A DNA stretch of 64,000 nt from Phaeobacter inhibens DSM 16374 (GTDB lineage Bacteria > Pseudomonadota > Alphaproteobacteria > Rhodobacterales > Rhodobacteraceae). This document shows positions 44,373 through 53,948 of the stretch, piece after piece (positions within the stretch are counted from its first letter, which is position 1; each line of letters starts with the position of its first letter). Made by a program: the position numbers and the translations under genes. Below the pieces are notes generated by a model. The model did no database searches and was not told where the DNA came from. It worked only from the letters and a program-made list of their open reading frames with translations. The stretch covers positions 3,143,009 through 3,207,008 of the forward strand of contig NZ_KI421498.1 of assembly GCF_000473105.1 (NCBI RefSeq). Reading direction: 5' to 3'.

Positions 44373-44786
44373 TCAGGCAGGTACGGATTGCAGCGGCGTT
44401 GGCGCGGGCCCGGGCTGCGGTCTCAGGGGTAGAGCCTGAGCCAAGCCACAGGGGTATTCCGGCAGACGGGTGATGGGGCGGCTGTCCGCACCCTGGCAAA
44501 AAAGCGCGTCCGCGAATTGATCAAGACTGCCCTGATCTGCCTCCGGAGAGATGCCGCAGTAGATGCGGATACGATCGTGGCTGGCCGAAAACCGTGCTTG
44601 GCAGGGTCGGTCACAGGCCGTCAGTTCACAATTGCCCGCTATTTCAAAATCATCAGTTGTGACCGTACGGGCCTGTCCCAAAGCAGTGGTCAGGCGTGAC
44701 AGCATACGTTCTGCCGCAGGGCAGGGGCGCCCCAGATACTGGCAGTTGCTGAGTGAGTAGCGGTGTGTTGTATCAGTCCAGTTCAT
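44373..44786 (-). CDS. Cys-rich DUF1636-like protein under cobalamin riboswitch
   Basis: The 137-residue protein has eight cysteines. The block NCELTACDRPCQARF...IYCGISPEADQGSLDQFADALF resembles the C-terminal part of DUF1636 proteins, which look like thioredoxin-fold [2Fe-2S] or metal-binding proteins and often occur near cobalamin or CobW genes. ATG 44786 follows GGAGGG. A cobalamin riboswitch lies about 100 bases upstream on the same strand, so expression should fall when B12 is plentiful. No other cobalamin gene is in the window. The family call is tentative; the riboswitch link is strong. Confidence 0.65.
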   Translation of the reverse strand: MNWTDTTHRYSLSNCQYLGRPCPAAERMLSRLTTALGQARTVTTDDFEIAGNCELTACDRPCQARFSASHDRIRIYCGISPEADQGSLDQFADALFCQGADSRPITRLPEYPCGLAQALPLRPQPGPAPTPLQSVPA

Positions 44787-44888
44787 TGCGCCCTCCGCGC
44801 GAAGGAGGGGATGAATGGTCAGTGCTGGCAGGCCAATTGGCAGACATGCAAACGCTGCCAGAACACCCCGCCTGGTTTCGAGTTTCTC

Positions 44889-45102
44889 ATCAGATGGCAG
44901 GTCTCCTGACTTGCGGGTCGTCACATCCCCGGGGCCTTCCCAATGCGGCATGGTCCGTGTGGACGCTGGCATCAGTGGCATAATCCGAGGTTGCTCGCCG
45001 CTTACAGTTGCGGGGGCAGTCGCGGCATTGATCTGGCTGGTCTGCCATCTCGCACCGTGTTCCCTTTTCATCCTGACCACCCAAGGGCGATACAGGAACC
45101 AT
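44889..45102 (-). promoter_or_regulatory. Cobalamin (AdoCbl) riboswitch
   Basis: On the minus strand the conserved blocks appear in order: GAAAAGGGAACACGGTG, then CGACTGCCCCCGCAACTGTA, the B12-box-like ATGCCACTG, GGGAAGG, and GACCCGCAAGTCAGGAGACC with CTGCCATC at the end. This order and wording are characteristic of the cobalamin riboswitch. It lies upstream of the DUF1636-like gene. Confidence 0.93.
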
Positions 45103-45327
45103 CTGTCGAAGAGCTAGCGGTGGCAGGGGCGAGTCGTCAAGCGTTTCGTCCGGATGTACCCGGAATTATTGATCCATGATGGCGCTATATCTGGCGCTAC
45201 CGGTCGAGCCGCGTCTATATATTGTGTAGCGTGACCATTTCTTAGTCGGGCGTGATGCTCTGCGCTCACGGCCACGAACCAGTCATCTTGTAAAAGAAAG
45301 AAAGGTGAGAGGTTGGACATCGACCCA

Positions 45328-45408
45328 AGCGGGGCTCGTTGTGGCTGCTTCCTTCCGGATCTGACCAGGTTGGCGAGGCGCTTGCCCGCGCCAACCTCTC
45401 GACCCCGA
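45328..45408 (-). ncRNA. ffs: Small signal recognition particle RNA
   Basis: On the minus strand the apical SRP signature CAGATCCGGAAGGAAGCAGCC is present within a long hairpin. CGGGGTCG near the 5' end pairs with CGAGCCCCG near the 3' end, and GTTGGCG pairs with CGCCAAC. It binds Ffh for cotranslational membrane targeting. Exact ends are estimated from pairing. Confidence 0.92.
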
Positions 45409-45490
45409 TATAGGAGTGCAGGCGGGGAATGGCAAGCCCGTGCGATGCGCAATATGAAAGGAGCAGAGAGGCTGGTCTCGCGCTCTGATC

Positions 45491-47362
45491 TCACAATTTG
45501 ACGCCAATCCTTAGAAACCCGTCGGGGGTGGTGCCATGGAGGCTGTGGCGGGACGGATCAAGATCGGTGAGATAGGCGCGGGCTCCGGGCCCGGTAAAGA
45601 TCTCAACCTCTGTGGAGGGATGGCTGAACAGGCGCCAGGGAGGAGGAGCGTGTTCCAATGGGTCACGATCAAGACGCCCGGCCACGTAGTCGCGGATCGC
45701 GTCTCTCACCCGCAACGGGGGAATCGGCAGCGGCGTGGCGGCCTGGGCCATGGCGAAGTTACCGCCGCCACCGATGCGATAGCTGCTGACCGCTACCGCG
45801 AAATGCTGACTGTCGCGCACCGGCGCCCCTTTCCAGCGGAGGTTGCGGATCCGGTAGCTATCCGGATTTGCGAGTTCTCCATCGCTGGCAAACCGGGCTG
45901 GTGCGGAGACATCGATATCGTATTGGACACCGAAAATGACATCGAAATTATGGCCGGCCCGATCGTCGTCCAACAATGGGGAGCCAAAGGTGCCGGGCGC
46001 GATCTGATTGAACAACCCGGCCGACATTTCCAGCCAATCGCGCAGCTGGGCGCCATCCAGAACCACGGTGCGCAACTCGTTTGGGAAAGGCTGTATATCG
46101 ACGACATGGCGCATATACATCTGCCCGATCGGTACATCCGTGTAATTTGAGGGGCCGGAGCGTGCGCCAAATTTGCCGGGGGCCGTCGCTGAGAGCAGGG
46201 GCAGGTTGCTGGCCACGGTATCTGTCAGGGCCGGACGCACTGCAGCCGCCTGGGCCCAAGCCACCAGCGCAAGAGCCTGATCGCGGCCGAGAAAAGTGAA
46301 ATAGGAATGCAGCGGTTGGCTGGTGCGTCCCACAGGTTGCGCCATGCGGGTCCGTGTTTCGGCATGATCTTCCGCGAGCGCCGCGACCATTGCGGGATCT
46401 TCGTCCACCAGAGGCGTCAGTACGCCGCCAGCGCCGCCGATGGTTCTGCGTCGGGCGATGGGGCGGAGCGTACAGGTGGCCTTGGTCACAGCCCAGCGAT
46501 CAGAGTTCCACGTCATCCGCAAGTCGATTACGCCAAGATGTGAGCCATGGGCCCCGGGCATCACGACCGGCGCGGAAACCGGGTGGCGTGGATCGGGCAG
46601 CGTCAGATGGGTGTGGCCGCCAACTATCGCGTCCAGCACGCCAAGATTGGCCAGCTGATGGAGAGCGTTTTCAATACCGTAGGTTGCGTGTCCTTCGCCG
46701 ATCCCGGTATGAGCGAGCGCCACGATGACGTCACAGCCCTGTTCGCGTAAGGCAGCGGCATGATCGCGTGCGGATTGCACCATGTCGTCGATCGTGACTT
46801 TGCCTTGAAGTTGATGGGCCGCCCATTTGAGTGTCTGCATCGGCAGAACTGAGATCAGGCCAATGCGCAGCGGCGGTGTGCCTGAGGTATCCGGGAGTGC
46901 GCGTTCGAGCACGGTGGATTGGCAGAACGGAAGGGACAGCTGCGGGTCCAGCGCCCGCATATTTGAGCAGAGTACCGGGCAGCTGATCCGCAATAGTGCC
47001 TGCCGCAACTGATCCAACCCGAAATCGAAGTCGTGATTTCCAAGGCCGATGGCGTCATAGCTGAGCAGATCAAACGCACGCGCAACCGGCGCAGGGCGGA
47101 TATCGCTAAGCTCCAGCGGGCGCTCCGCAATCGGGGTTCCGAAAATGCTGTCGCCATTGTCTAAAAGCAGAGTGACAGCACCGTTGTCTGCGGCTTCGTG
47201 GCGCGCCTGAGCGATCAGCGTGGCCACGCGTGACAGACCCTGCGCAGGATCAGGTTTATCGGAATAGTAATCGTGACTGAGCAGGTTTGCGTGAAGATCC
47301 GTGGTCGCCAGAATGCGCAGGGATCCGACCTTACTGTCCTCGGCTTGGTCCGATCCTGTCAT
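45491..47362 (-). CDS. CpdB-like 2',3'-cyclic phosphodiesterase/3'-nucleotidase
   Basis: The 623-residue protein has a calcineurin-like metallophosphatase domain: LATTDLHANLL near residue 19, DNGDSIFG near 70, GNHDFDFG near 108, AHTGIG near 217 and GGHTHL near 249. A C-terminal 5'-nucleotidase domain follows (YTDVPIGQMYMRHVVDIQPFPNEL). CpdB splits cyclic nucleotides and then the 3'-phosphate. The usual CpdB is periplasmic, but I see no signal peptide at this start. The location is therefore uncertain: cytoplasmic, or the start is misplaced. Confidence 0.88.
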   Translation of the reverse strand: MTGSDQAEDSKVGSLRILATTDLHANLLSHDYYSDKPDPAQGLSRVATLIAQARHEAADNGAVTLLLDNGDSIFGTPIAERPLELSDIRPAPVARAFDLLSYDAIGLGNHDFDFGLDQLRQALLRISCPVLCSNMRALDPQLSLPFCQSTVLERALPDTSGTPPLRIGLISVLPMQTLKWAAHQLQGKVTIDDMVQSARDHAAALREQGCDVIVALAHTGIGEGHATYGIENALHQLANLGVLDAIVGGHTHLTLPDPRHPVSAPVVMPGAHGSHLGVIDLRMTWNSDRWAVTKATCTLRPIARRRTIGGAGGVLTPLVDEDPAMVAALAEDHAETRTRMAQPVGRTSQPLHSYFTFLGRDQALALVAWAQAAAVRPALTDTVASNLPLLSATAPGKFGARSGPSNYTDVPIGQMYMRHVVDIQPFPNELRTVVLDGAQLRDWLEMSAGLFNQIAPGTFGSPLLDDDRAGHNFDVIFGVQYDIDVSAPARFASDGELANPDSYRIRNLRWKGAPVRDSQHFAVAVSSYRIGGGGNFAMAQAATPLPIPPLRVRDAIRDYVAGRLDRDPLEHAPPPWRLFSHPSTEVEIFTGPGARAYLTDLDPSRHSLHGTTPDGFLRIGVKL

Positions 47363-47675
47363 GTGGCGTTTCTTAGAGGTCGCACGGTAATTCCCGAGGT
47401 GGCGTTGATTGCCAATTTATTAACAAGCCTGATTGCCTCTTTGAAGCAATCAAATGTGACACTCGAAAGCCGCTTATTGCTTAGAATTCATTTCAATCGC
47501 GTTGCTTTCCTCTTGAGATGCTATGGATTTACGGCTTTCACCTACGGCGAGTGGTCAGGATATTTCTAGGCCACTGTGGCGCAGAGGAAACAACTTTTCA
47601 CCTTAAGGTTGCACGTCTCTGACGGATTCAGGTGCTGTGGCACATCTGTGTGCAGACGAAAGAGCGGGGCGGGCG
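47363..47675. other. 313-base divergent gap, cpdB-like / nudC
   Basis: No gene is supported. TGATTGC (47430-47436) and GCAATCA (47446-47452) form a 7-base inverted repeat around a 9-base spacer in an AT-richer stretch, a possible operator or small hairpin. Promoters for both divergent genes must lie here. Confidence 0.4.
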
Positions 47676-48680
47676 ATGCGACAGGCAGAACATGTGACAT
47701 TTGGTGGCAGTGGTTTGGACCGGGCCGCGCATCTGCGGGATGATCCCGCGGCTTTGGCTGCGCTCTGGAGTGGCGGGGACTGTCGTATCCTGTTGATCTG
47801 GCGCGGAAAGCCATTGTGCTCTCTGCCTTCAGAGGTCGCCGTTGCATCGGATAAGGGGATTCTACCGGTGGCTTTGGCCTGGGTCCGGTCCGATCATCCC
47901 GTGGCGAAGGACGCGGCGGTGGCTGCTGTCTTCCTCGGGATCTGTACGGCAGGGCGGGCAAGGTTCTCAGTTGATATCAGTGATTGGCAGCCTGACAACC
48001 TTGACGATACGGCGTTGCGCGCCTTTGTGGATAACAGTGAACAGCGGCATCCGGATCTGCCGCAGGAGACCGGTTTTGTTGAGCTGCGACGCATCATGGC
48101 CCAGCTCAGCCGCGAGGAGGCAGAACTGGCGGCGACTGCACGGGCGGTGTTTGGCTGGCATCACTCGCATGGGTATTGCGCCTGCTGTGGCGCCAAAAGC
48201 GATATGGCACAGGGGGGGTGGCAGCGGGTCTGCCCCAGCTGTGGAGCGGCGCATTTTCCACGCACTGATCCGGTTGTCATCATGCTCATTACGCATGGGG
48301 ATGCGGTGCTGGTCGGGCGGTCGCCTGGGTGGCCCGATGGGATGTACTCCCTCCTCGCCGGTTTTGTAGAGCCTGGGGAAACACTGGAGGCCGCTGTGCG
48401 ACGTGAGACTGCGGAAGAAACCGGTGTGAAGGTCGGTGCCGTCAGCTATCTGTCCAGTCAGCCCTGGCCGTTTCCGATGTCGCTGATGTTCGGTTGCGCG
48501 GGTGAGGCATTGGGACGTGAGATCACCATCGATCCTAAAGAGATCGAAGATGCGATCTGGGTCTCGCGTCAGGATATGATGGCGATATTCGAAGGCACGC
48601 ACCCTGATATTCGCCAGCCTCGTAAGGGCGCAATTGCACATTTTCTGCTACAGAACTGGCTTGCAGATACACTGGATTGA
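47676..48680 (+). CDS. nudC: NAD(+) diphosphatase (Nudix, NudC-type)
   Basis: The 334-residue protein splits NAD(H) and removes NAD caps from RNA in relatives. It has the zinc ribbon CACCGAKSDMAQGGWQRVCPSC, the Nudix box GFVEPGETLEAAVRRETAEETGV, and the NADH-specific SQPWPFPMS motif just after it. The N-terminal domain is the usual NUDIX-like one. ATG 47676 is preferred over an earlier in-frame start at 47637. The SRPBCC gene follows closely. Confidence 0.95.
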   Translation: MRQAEHVTFGGSGLDRAAHLRDDPAALAALWSGGDCRILLIWRGKPLCSLPSEVAVASDKGILPVALAWVRSDHPVAKDAAVAAVFLGICTAGRARFSVDISDWQPDNLDDTALRAFVDNSEQRHPDLPQETGFVELRRIMAQLSREEAELAATARAVFGWHHSHGYCACCGAKSDMAQGGWQRVCPSCGAAHFPRTDPVVIMLITHGDAVLVGRSPGWPDGMYSLLAGFVEPGETLEAAVRRETAEETGVKVGAVSYLSSQPWPFPMSLMFGCAGEALGREITIDPKEIEDAIWVSRQDMMAIFEGTHPDIRQPRKGAIAHFLLQNWLADTLD

Positions 48681-48748
48681 GACGAATAGTAGCAGTCAGT
48701 ACAAGATCGCCATCGGATTTTCCGATCCGCTGTAACAACAGGACGCCC

Positions 48749-49216
48749 ATGGATTTTTCCAGCAAAGAAGACATCGACGCACCAATTGCAGAAGTCTTTC
48801 GATCGATTTCGGACTTCGAAAACATGGAGCGTATGGCGCTGCGTCGGGGTGTCGATGTGCAGCGGATGGGGGATGTTCATCACCCTGAAAACGGGCTGGC
48901 CTGGGAGATTGAGTTCCAGTTTCGCGGCAAAAAACGCAATCTGCATCTCTCGCTCAGCACCTATGAGCCGGTGACGCAAATGGTGCTGACTGGCACAGGC
49001 AGCGGCCTGGATGGCGCGATGGATGTCGAGCTGCTGGCCCTGTCGCCGCAGCGCACCCGCTTGTCGGTAACCCTATCTCTGACACCCAAGACGCTGTCGG
49101 GTCGTTTGATGGTCCAGTCCTTGAAACTGGCGCGCAGCAAGTTGAACCGCGGCTTCAAGAAACGCGTCTCCGAATTTGCCAAACAGACCGAAGACCGGGT
49201 CGGTCGCTCCGCCTGA
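48749..49216 (+). CDS. SRPBCC family protein
   Basis: The 155-residue protein resembles START/Bet v1-type (SRPBCC) hydrophobic-ligand-binding proteins: EDIDAPIAEVFRSISDFENMERMALRRG at the start, then alternating beta strands and a basic C-terminal helix (KLARSKLNRGFKKRVSEFAKQ). No catalytic residues can be named. It follows nudC by about 70 bases and converges on pheA. Confidence 0.75.
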   Translation: MDFSSKEDIDAPIAEVFRSISDFENMERMALRRGVDVQRMGDVHHPENGLAWEIEFQFRGKKRNLHLSLSTYEPVTQMVLTGTGSGLDGAMDVELLALSPQRTRLSVTLSLTPKTLSGRLMVQSLKLARSKLNRGFKKRVSEFAKQTEDRVGRSA

Positions 49217-49229
49217 CGTCGGCTACAGC

Positions 49230-50063
49230 TCAGAAACGATCATCATTCGCCGGGTAAACGCCCAGGATTTCGATGTTGGTGGTGAAATAGGCCAGTTCAT
49301 CCATGGCGAGGCGGACGTTCGGATCGTCCGGATGGCCATCAATATCAGCGTAGAACTGAGTCGCGGTGAAGGACCCATCGACCATGTAACTCTCGAGTTT
49401 GGTCATGTTGATGCCGTTGGTCGCAAAGCCACCCATCGCCTTGTAAAGTGCGGCGGGTATGTTGCGGACCTGGAACACGAAGCTGGTGATCATGCCATGG
49501 TTTCCACGGCGCTCCGTATTCGGGTCGCGCGACATGGTCAGAAAGCGGGTGGTGTTATTGCCATGATCCTCGATATGGCGGGCTAGCACCTCCAGGCCGT
49601 AGATCTCGCCCGCCAGTTCACTGGCCAGCGCGGCGTGGCTCTTGTCGCCTTGTTCAGCCACGTCACGGGCGGCGCGGGCATTGTCGGGGCTGACACGCCC
49701 GTGGATGTTATTTTCGCTCAGAAAACGGGCGCATTGCGGCAGCAGTACCAGATGCGAATGCGCTTCTTTGATGTCTTCAAGCTGGGCGCCAGGAACGCCT
49801 AGAAGATTGATGTGAACCCGCACAAAGGCTTCGTCGATGATGTGAAGGCCGCTGTGCGGCAACAGGCGGTGAATATCGGCAACGCGCCCATAGGTGGAAT
49901 TCTCCACCGGAAGCATGGCCAGTTCAGCCGCACCGCTGCGTACAGCGTTAATGGCGTCCTCGAAATTGCGGCAAGGCAGCACGTCCATGTCCGGACGTTC
50001 CTTGCGGCAGGCTTCGTGGCTGTAGGAGCCAAGCTCCCCCTGAATGGCAATTCTCTGGGTCAT
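49230..50063 (-). CDS. pheA: Prephenate dehydratase
   Basis: The 277-residue monofunctional enzyme converts prephenate to phenylpyruvate for phenylalanine synthesis. The catalytic domain covers about residues 4-180 (IAIQGELGSYSHEA; LPVENSTYGRVADIHRLL; NTTRFLTM with the catalytic Thr). A C-terminal ACT domain (about 195-275) senses Phe; the usual ESRP motif reads ESYM (LESYMVDG), a change that might alter feedback. ATG 50063 fits the family start. It diverges from a cytochrome c gene. Confidence 0.95.
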   Translation of the reverse strand: MTQRIAIQGELGSYSHEACRKERPDMDVLPCRNFEDAINAVRSGAAELAMLPVENSTYGRVADIHRLLPHSGLHIIDEAFVRVHINLLGVPGAQLEDIKEAHSHLVLLPQCARFLSENNIHGRVSPDNARAARDVAEQGDKSHAALASELAGEIYGLEVLARHIEDHGNNTTRFLTMSRDPNTERRGNHGMITSFVFQVRNIPAALYKAMGGFATNGINMTKLESYMVDGSFTATQFYADIDGHPDDPNVRLAMDELAYFTTNIEILGVYPANDDRF

Positions 50064-50182
50064 AACTGCGACATCCGTGCAAAACTTCAAAAAACGGGCG
50101 TTTCGTCGCGCTGTCTATACCTTGCCACTTGAGAGGGGAAGCCTTAGACACCCTCCCAGACAGCTGAAATGGACTCGCGATC

Positions 50183-50686
50183 ATGTTTGACACGATGACC
50201 CTTACCAAAGCGACCGCAGGCGTTTGCGGCGCGTTCCTCGTGTTCCTCTTGGGCAAATGGGCCGCAGAGGAACTCTATCATACTGAAAGCCACGGCGAGG
50301 CTTCTTATGTGATTGAAGTGGAAGAGGCAGGTGCGGAAGAAGTTGCTGAAGTCGTAGACTTCGGCGAACTGATGGCCGCAGCAGATGTTGGCAAAGGTGC
50401 CAAGGTCTTCAAGAAATGCTCCGCCTGCCACAAACTCGAAGCCGGTGAAAACGCCACCGGTCCATATCTATATGGGGTGGTTGATCGCCCGATCGCCGCT
50501 GCGGATGGCTTTGGATACTCTGCCACCCTGGCCGGTCTTGGCGGCGAATGGACCGCAGAAGAGTTGGATGCCTTCCTGACCAAACCGTCACAATATGCGC
50601 CTGGTACCACCATGAGCTTTAGCGGGCTGAAGAAGCAGAAGGACCGGGTGAACCTGATCGCCTATCTCGATAGCCTCGACGATTGA
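50183..50686 (+). CDS. Membrane-anchored cytochrome c (CycM/c552 type)
   Basis: The 167-residue protein has an uncleaved N-terminal membrane segment (TAGVCGAFLVFLLGKWAAEEL), an acidic linker of Glu/Ala, and a class I cytochrome c domain. The heme site is KCSACHKLE, and the axial Met lies in PGTTMSFSG. Relatives carry electrons from the bc1 complex to terminal oxidases. The cbb3 oxidase genes in this window could be a partner. A strong terminator follows. Confidence 0.93.
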   Translation: MFDTMTLTKATAGVCGAFLVFLLGKWAAEELYHTESHGEASYVIEVEEAGAEEVAEVVDFGELMAAADVGKGAKVFKKCSACHKLEAGENATGPYLYGVVDRPIAAADGFGYSATLAGLGGEWTAEELDAFLTKPSQYAPGTTMSFSGLKKQKDRVNLIAYLDSLDD

Positions 50687-50703
50687 TTTTGTCGCCTTAT
50701 GAC

Positions 50704-50747
50704 AGAACGAAGAGACCGCGCTATTCAGCGCGGTCTTTTTCGTTCTG
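50704..50747 (+). terminator. Terminator of cytochrome c gene
   Basis: AGACCGCGCT and AGCGCGGTCT form a perfect 10-pair stem with loop ATTC, followed by TTTTTCGTT; outer arms CAGAACGAA/TTCGTTCTG extend it. Confidence 0.9.
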
Positions 50748-50927
50748 AGGCGTGGGCGGCGCAGAAGTGATCAGGTTTGAACGCGAGTCGGCGGGTTCAT
50801 GCCCTCCTGTTTCTTGACACACGGGAAATTCAGCCAATCTGAACTTGAATGTTAGGGGGGCAGCCGCTTAGCTTTGAGTCAGACAATGATCCTGGCAGCG
50901 AACGCCGGACAATGGAGGTATTGGCAG

Positions 50928-52850
50928 ATGAAGACGCCCACCGCACCGCGCCGCGCCATTTCGGCCCGAGTGGTTGATCCGCAACCATTTTTTCGCATCG
51001 TGATGACAGGGTTTGCCGCGCTCATCATATGCGCGCTGACGGTCTCGCTGGCATTTGCTGAGGAGCGGGTGATCAAAAGCCACGGCTTCACTGAATTCGG
51101 AGAGTTGAAATATCCCGAAGGCTTTACCCATTTTGACTACGTCAATCCGGAGGCCCCGAAAGGCGGCGAGCTGTCTCTCTCGGCGGTGGGCACCTTTGAC
51201 AGTATGAACCCCTACACCCGAAAGGGGCGTGGAGGCGCCATGTCGGCCGATCATTTTGAATCGCTGATGATTGGATCCTATGACGAGCCGGGATCTTACT
51301 ATGGGCTGCTGGCCGAGAGCCTCGAATATCCGGAGAGTCAGGACTGGGTGATTTTCAACATGCGCCCTGAGGCACGGTTTTCCGATGGCACGCCGGTGAC
51401 GGCAGAGGATGTTGTCTTCTCGCATAACCTGCTGTTGGAGCAGGGGCTGAAGTCCTATGCTGAGGCCGTTAAAAAACGCATTCCCAAGGCCGAAGTGTTG
51501 GGGCCGCATCGGGTGAAATTCTATTTCTCACCGGACTTTCCGCGCCGGGCGATGATCACGCAGGTGGCAGGGACCTCTGTGTTTTCCAAGTCATGGTTTG
51601 AGGCAGACCCGGAGAACCGTCGTCTGGATGAGCCGCGGTTGGACCCTGGGATCGGGTCTGGCCCGTATGTGCTCGAAAGCGCGGACGTGAACCAGCGCAT
51701 CGTCTACAAACGCAATCCCGATTACTGGGGTAATGACGTGAATGTAAATGTCGGGCGCCACAACTACGATCGGATTCGCATCGAGTATTTCGGCGACAGT
51801 GTTGCCGCGATGGAAGGATTCAAGGCCGGGGTCTATACCATGCGCCCGGAAAACAGCTCTAAGAGCTGGGCCACCGCCTATGGGTTCGACGCGGTCAAAG
51901 AGGGCGATGTAGTGAAGGGGGAGTTCCCCGACGGCAATGTTCCGGCAGCCAGCGGGTTTGTGATGAACCTCTTGCGCCCCAAATTTCAGGATCCCCGCGT
52001 GCGTGAGGCGATCCAGCTTGCCTATAATTTTGAATGGACCAATGACAGCCTGCAATATGGGCTGTTCGCGCAGCGCCATTCGTTCTGGCAGGATTCGGCT
52101 CTTGAAGCGAAGGGGCTGCCAGAGGGACGCGAATTGGAGGTGCTGCAGGATCTGGGTGACCAGATTGATCCGGCGCTGCTGACAAGCGAACCGGTGATGG
52201 CGCATAGCTCAAAACCTGCGCGGCCAGCGGATCGGCGCAACCTTCGCCGGGCGATGAAACTGCTGGATGAGGCCGACTGGGCTGTTGGCGATGACGGGCT
52301 GCGCCGCAACGCCAAGGGTGAGGTGCTGAAACTGGAATTCCTGATCGATTCGCCCACGATTGAGCGGATCGTCCAGCCCTATATCGCCAATCTGCGGCAG
52401 ATGGGGGTAGATGCCATCTCTAATCGGGTCGATTTCGCGCAATATACCAGCCGTCGCCGTGAAAAAGACTTTGATATGATCACCTACGCCTATCCAAAGT
52501 ACCTGCAGCCCTCGACCGGGCTTTATCAGCAGTTTGGGTCTGACGCGCATGAGTTCTCAGTGTTCAACCCGGCGGGGATGGCCGATCCTGCGGTTGATAC
52601 GCTGATCGGTGCCATCGTGAAGGCGGAAGACCAAGAAGAGCTTTATGCCAATGTGCGTGCGTTGGACCGCGTTCTGCGGGCCAAGCGGTTTATGGTTCCA
52701 ACCTGGTATCTGGATGTGAATTGGGTGGCCTATTGGAACTTTTATGAGCAGCCAGAGACCTTGCCGCTGTTTGATCTTGGATTGCGCGATGTCTGGTGGG
52801 TCAACGCCGAGAAAGAAGCGGCATTGAAATCCTCCGGCGCGTTGCGGTAA
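50928..52850 (+). CDS. yejA: Peptide ABC transporter substrate-binding protein, YejA-type
   Basis: The 640-residue protein has a long signal region (hydrophobic core FFRIVMTGFAALIICALTVSLAFA, cleavage before EERV). The mature SBP family-5 domain is of the YejA type: GELKYPEGFTHFDYVNPEAPKGGELSLSAVGTFDSMNPYTRKG, then YESLMIGS-like and GPYVLESAD. YejABEF imports oligopeptides and, in enterics, microcin C. ATG 50928 follows ATGGAGG; an upstream start at 50874 is less likely. The four yej genes follow in order. Confidence 0.93.
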   Translation: MKTPTAPRRAISARVVDPQPFFRIVMTGFAALIICALTVSLAFAEERVIKSHGFTEFGELKYPEGFTHFDYVNPEAPKGGELSLSAVGTFDSMNPYTRKGRGGAMSADHFESLMIGSYDEPGSYYGLLAESLEYPESQDWVIFNMRPEARFSDGTPVTAEDVVFSHNLLLEQGLKSYAEAVKKRIPKAEVLGPHRVKFYFSPDFPRRAMITQVAGTSVFSKSWFEADPENRRLDEPRLDPGIGSGPYVLESADVNQRIVYKRNPDYWGNDVNVNVGRHNYDRIRIEYFGDSVAAMEGFKAGVYTMRPENSSKSWATAYGFDAVKEGDVVKGEFPDGNVPAASGFVMNLLRPKFQDPRVREAIQLAYNFEWTNDSLQYGLFAQRHSFWQDSALEAKGLPEGRELEVLQDLGDQIDPALLTSEPVMAHSSKPARPADRRNLRRAMKLLDEADWAVGDDGLRRNAKGEVLKLEFLIDSPTIERIVQPYIANLRQMGVDAISNRVDFAQYTSRRREKDFDMITYAYPKYLQPSTGLYQQFGSDAHEFSVFNPAGMADPAVDTLIGAIVKAEDQEELYANVRALDRVLRAKRFMVPTWYLDVNWVAYWNFYEQPETLPLFDLGLRDVWWVNAEKEAALKSSGALR

Positions 52851-52859
52851 GCGCCTGAC

Positions 52860-53945
52860 ATGGCAGCCTATATCCTTAGACGTTTCCTCCTGGTGATCCC
52901 GACGCTGTTCGGGATCCTCGTTATCAATTTCGCACTGGTGCAATTTGTACCGGGCGGACCGGTCGAGCAGATGATCGCGCAGCTGGAAGGCGGCGGCGAC
53001 GTGTTCGAAGGATTTGCCGGCGGCGGTGGTGACGCCGGCGGAGAGGCCGTCGCAGCCAATGACAATTACGCAGGCCGACAAGGGCTGCCGCCTGAGTTGA
53101 TCGCGGAGCTGGAGCAGCAATATGGTCTGGATAAACCGCCGTTGGAGCGGTTCTTCCTCATGCTCGGCAATTACATGCGCTTTGACTTTGGTGAGAGTTA
53201 TTTCCGCAAGATCGATGTGATGGATCTGGTTTTGGAGAAAATGCCGGTGTCGATCTCACTCGGGCTGTGGTCGACATTGATCGCCTATCTGATCTCCATC
53301 CCGCTGGGTATTCGCAAGGCGCTCCGGGACGGTAGCCGATTTGATACATGGACCAGTGGTCTGATTATCGCGGCCTATGCAATCCCCGGCTTCCTGTTTG
53401 CGATTCTGCTTTTAGTGCTGTTTGCCGGTGGGTCCTATTGGCAGATTTTCCCGCTGAGGGGGCTGACCTCTGACAACTGGGAGAGCCTGAGCCTTTTTGG
53501 TAAGATCGTCGACTATTTCTGGCACATCACGCTGCCGGTTGTGGCTTCGACCATTTCGGCCTTTGCTACGCTGACACTTCTGACCAAAAATTCGTTTCTG
53601 GATGAGATCAAGAAGCAATATGTGATGACCGCCCGAGCCAAGGGGCTGAGCGAGCGGAAGGTGCTATATGGTCATGTATTCCGCAACGCGATGCTGATCG
53701 TGATCGCGGGCTTTCCGGCCGTCTTTATCGGGGTGTTCTTTTCCGGCAGCCTGATCATCGAGACGATCTTCTCGCTTGATGGTCTGGGGCGTCTGGGGTT
53801 TGAGGCTGCGGTGGCGCGTGATTATCCGGTGATCTTTGGCACGTTGTTTATTTTCGGACTGATGAGCCTTGTGGTCGGGATTATCTCCGACATCATGTAT
53901 GTGATTGTCGATCCGCGTATCGACTTTGAAAAGAGAGAGGGCTGA
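52860..53945 (+). CDS. yejB: Peptide ABC transporter permease, YejB-type
   Basis: The 361-residue permease opens with [40 protein letters not shown], typical of DppB/YejB, and has a Gly-rich periplasmic insert (residues about 40-70). The permease loop [23 protein letters not shown] contacts the ATPase. It lies 10 bases after yejA and 4 bases before yejE. Confidence 0.94.
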   Translation: MAAYILRRFLLVIPTLFGILVINFALVQFVPGGPVEQMIAQLEGGGDVFEGFAGGGGDAGGEAVAANDNYAGRQGLPPELIAELEQQYGLDKPPLERFFLMLGNYMRFDFGESYFRKIDVMDLVLEKMPVSISLGLWSTLIAYLISIPLGIRKALRDGSRFDTWTSGLIIAAYAIPGFLFAILLLVLFAGGSYWQIFPLRGLTSDNWESLSLFGKIVDYFWHITLPVVASTISAFATLTLLTKNSFLDEIKKQYVMTARAKGLSERKVLYGHVFRNAMLIVIAGFPAVFIGVFFSGSLIIETIFSLDGLGRLGFEAAVARDYPVIFGTLFIFGLMSLVVGIISDIMYVIVDPRIDFEKREG

Positions 53946-53948
53946 CAG

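Noticed and set aside
44787-45080. Upstream extension of the DUF1636-like frame through the riboswitch
   Set aside because: The added residues are translated riboswitch RNA; the ATG at 44786 has a proper ribosome site.
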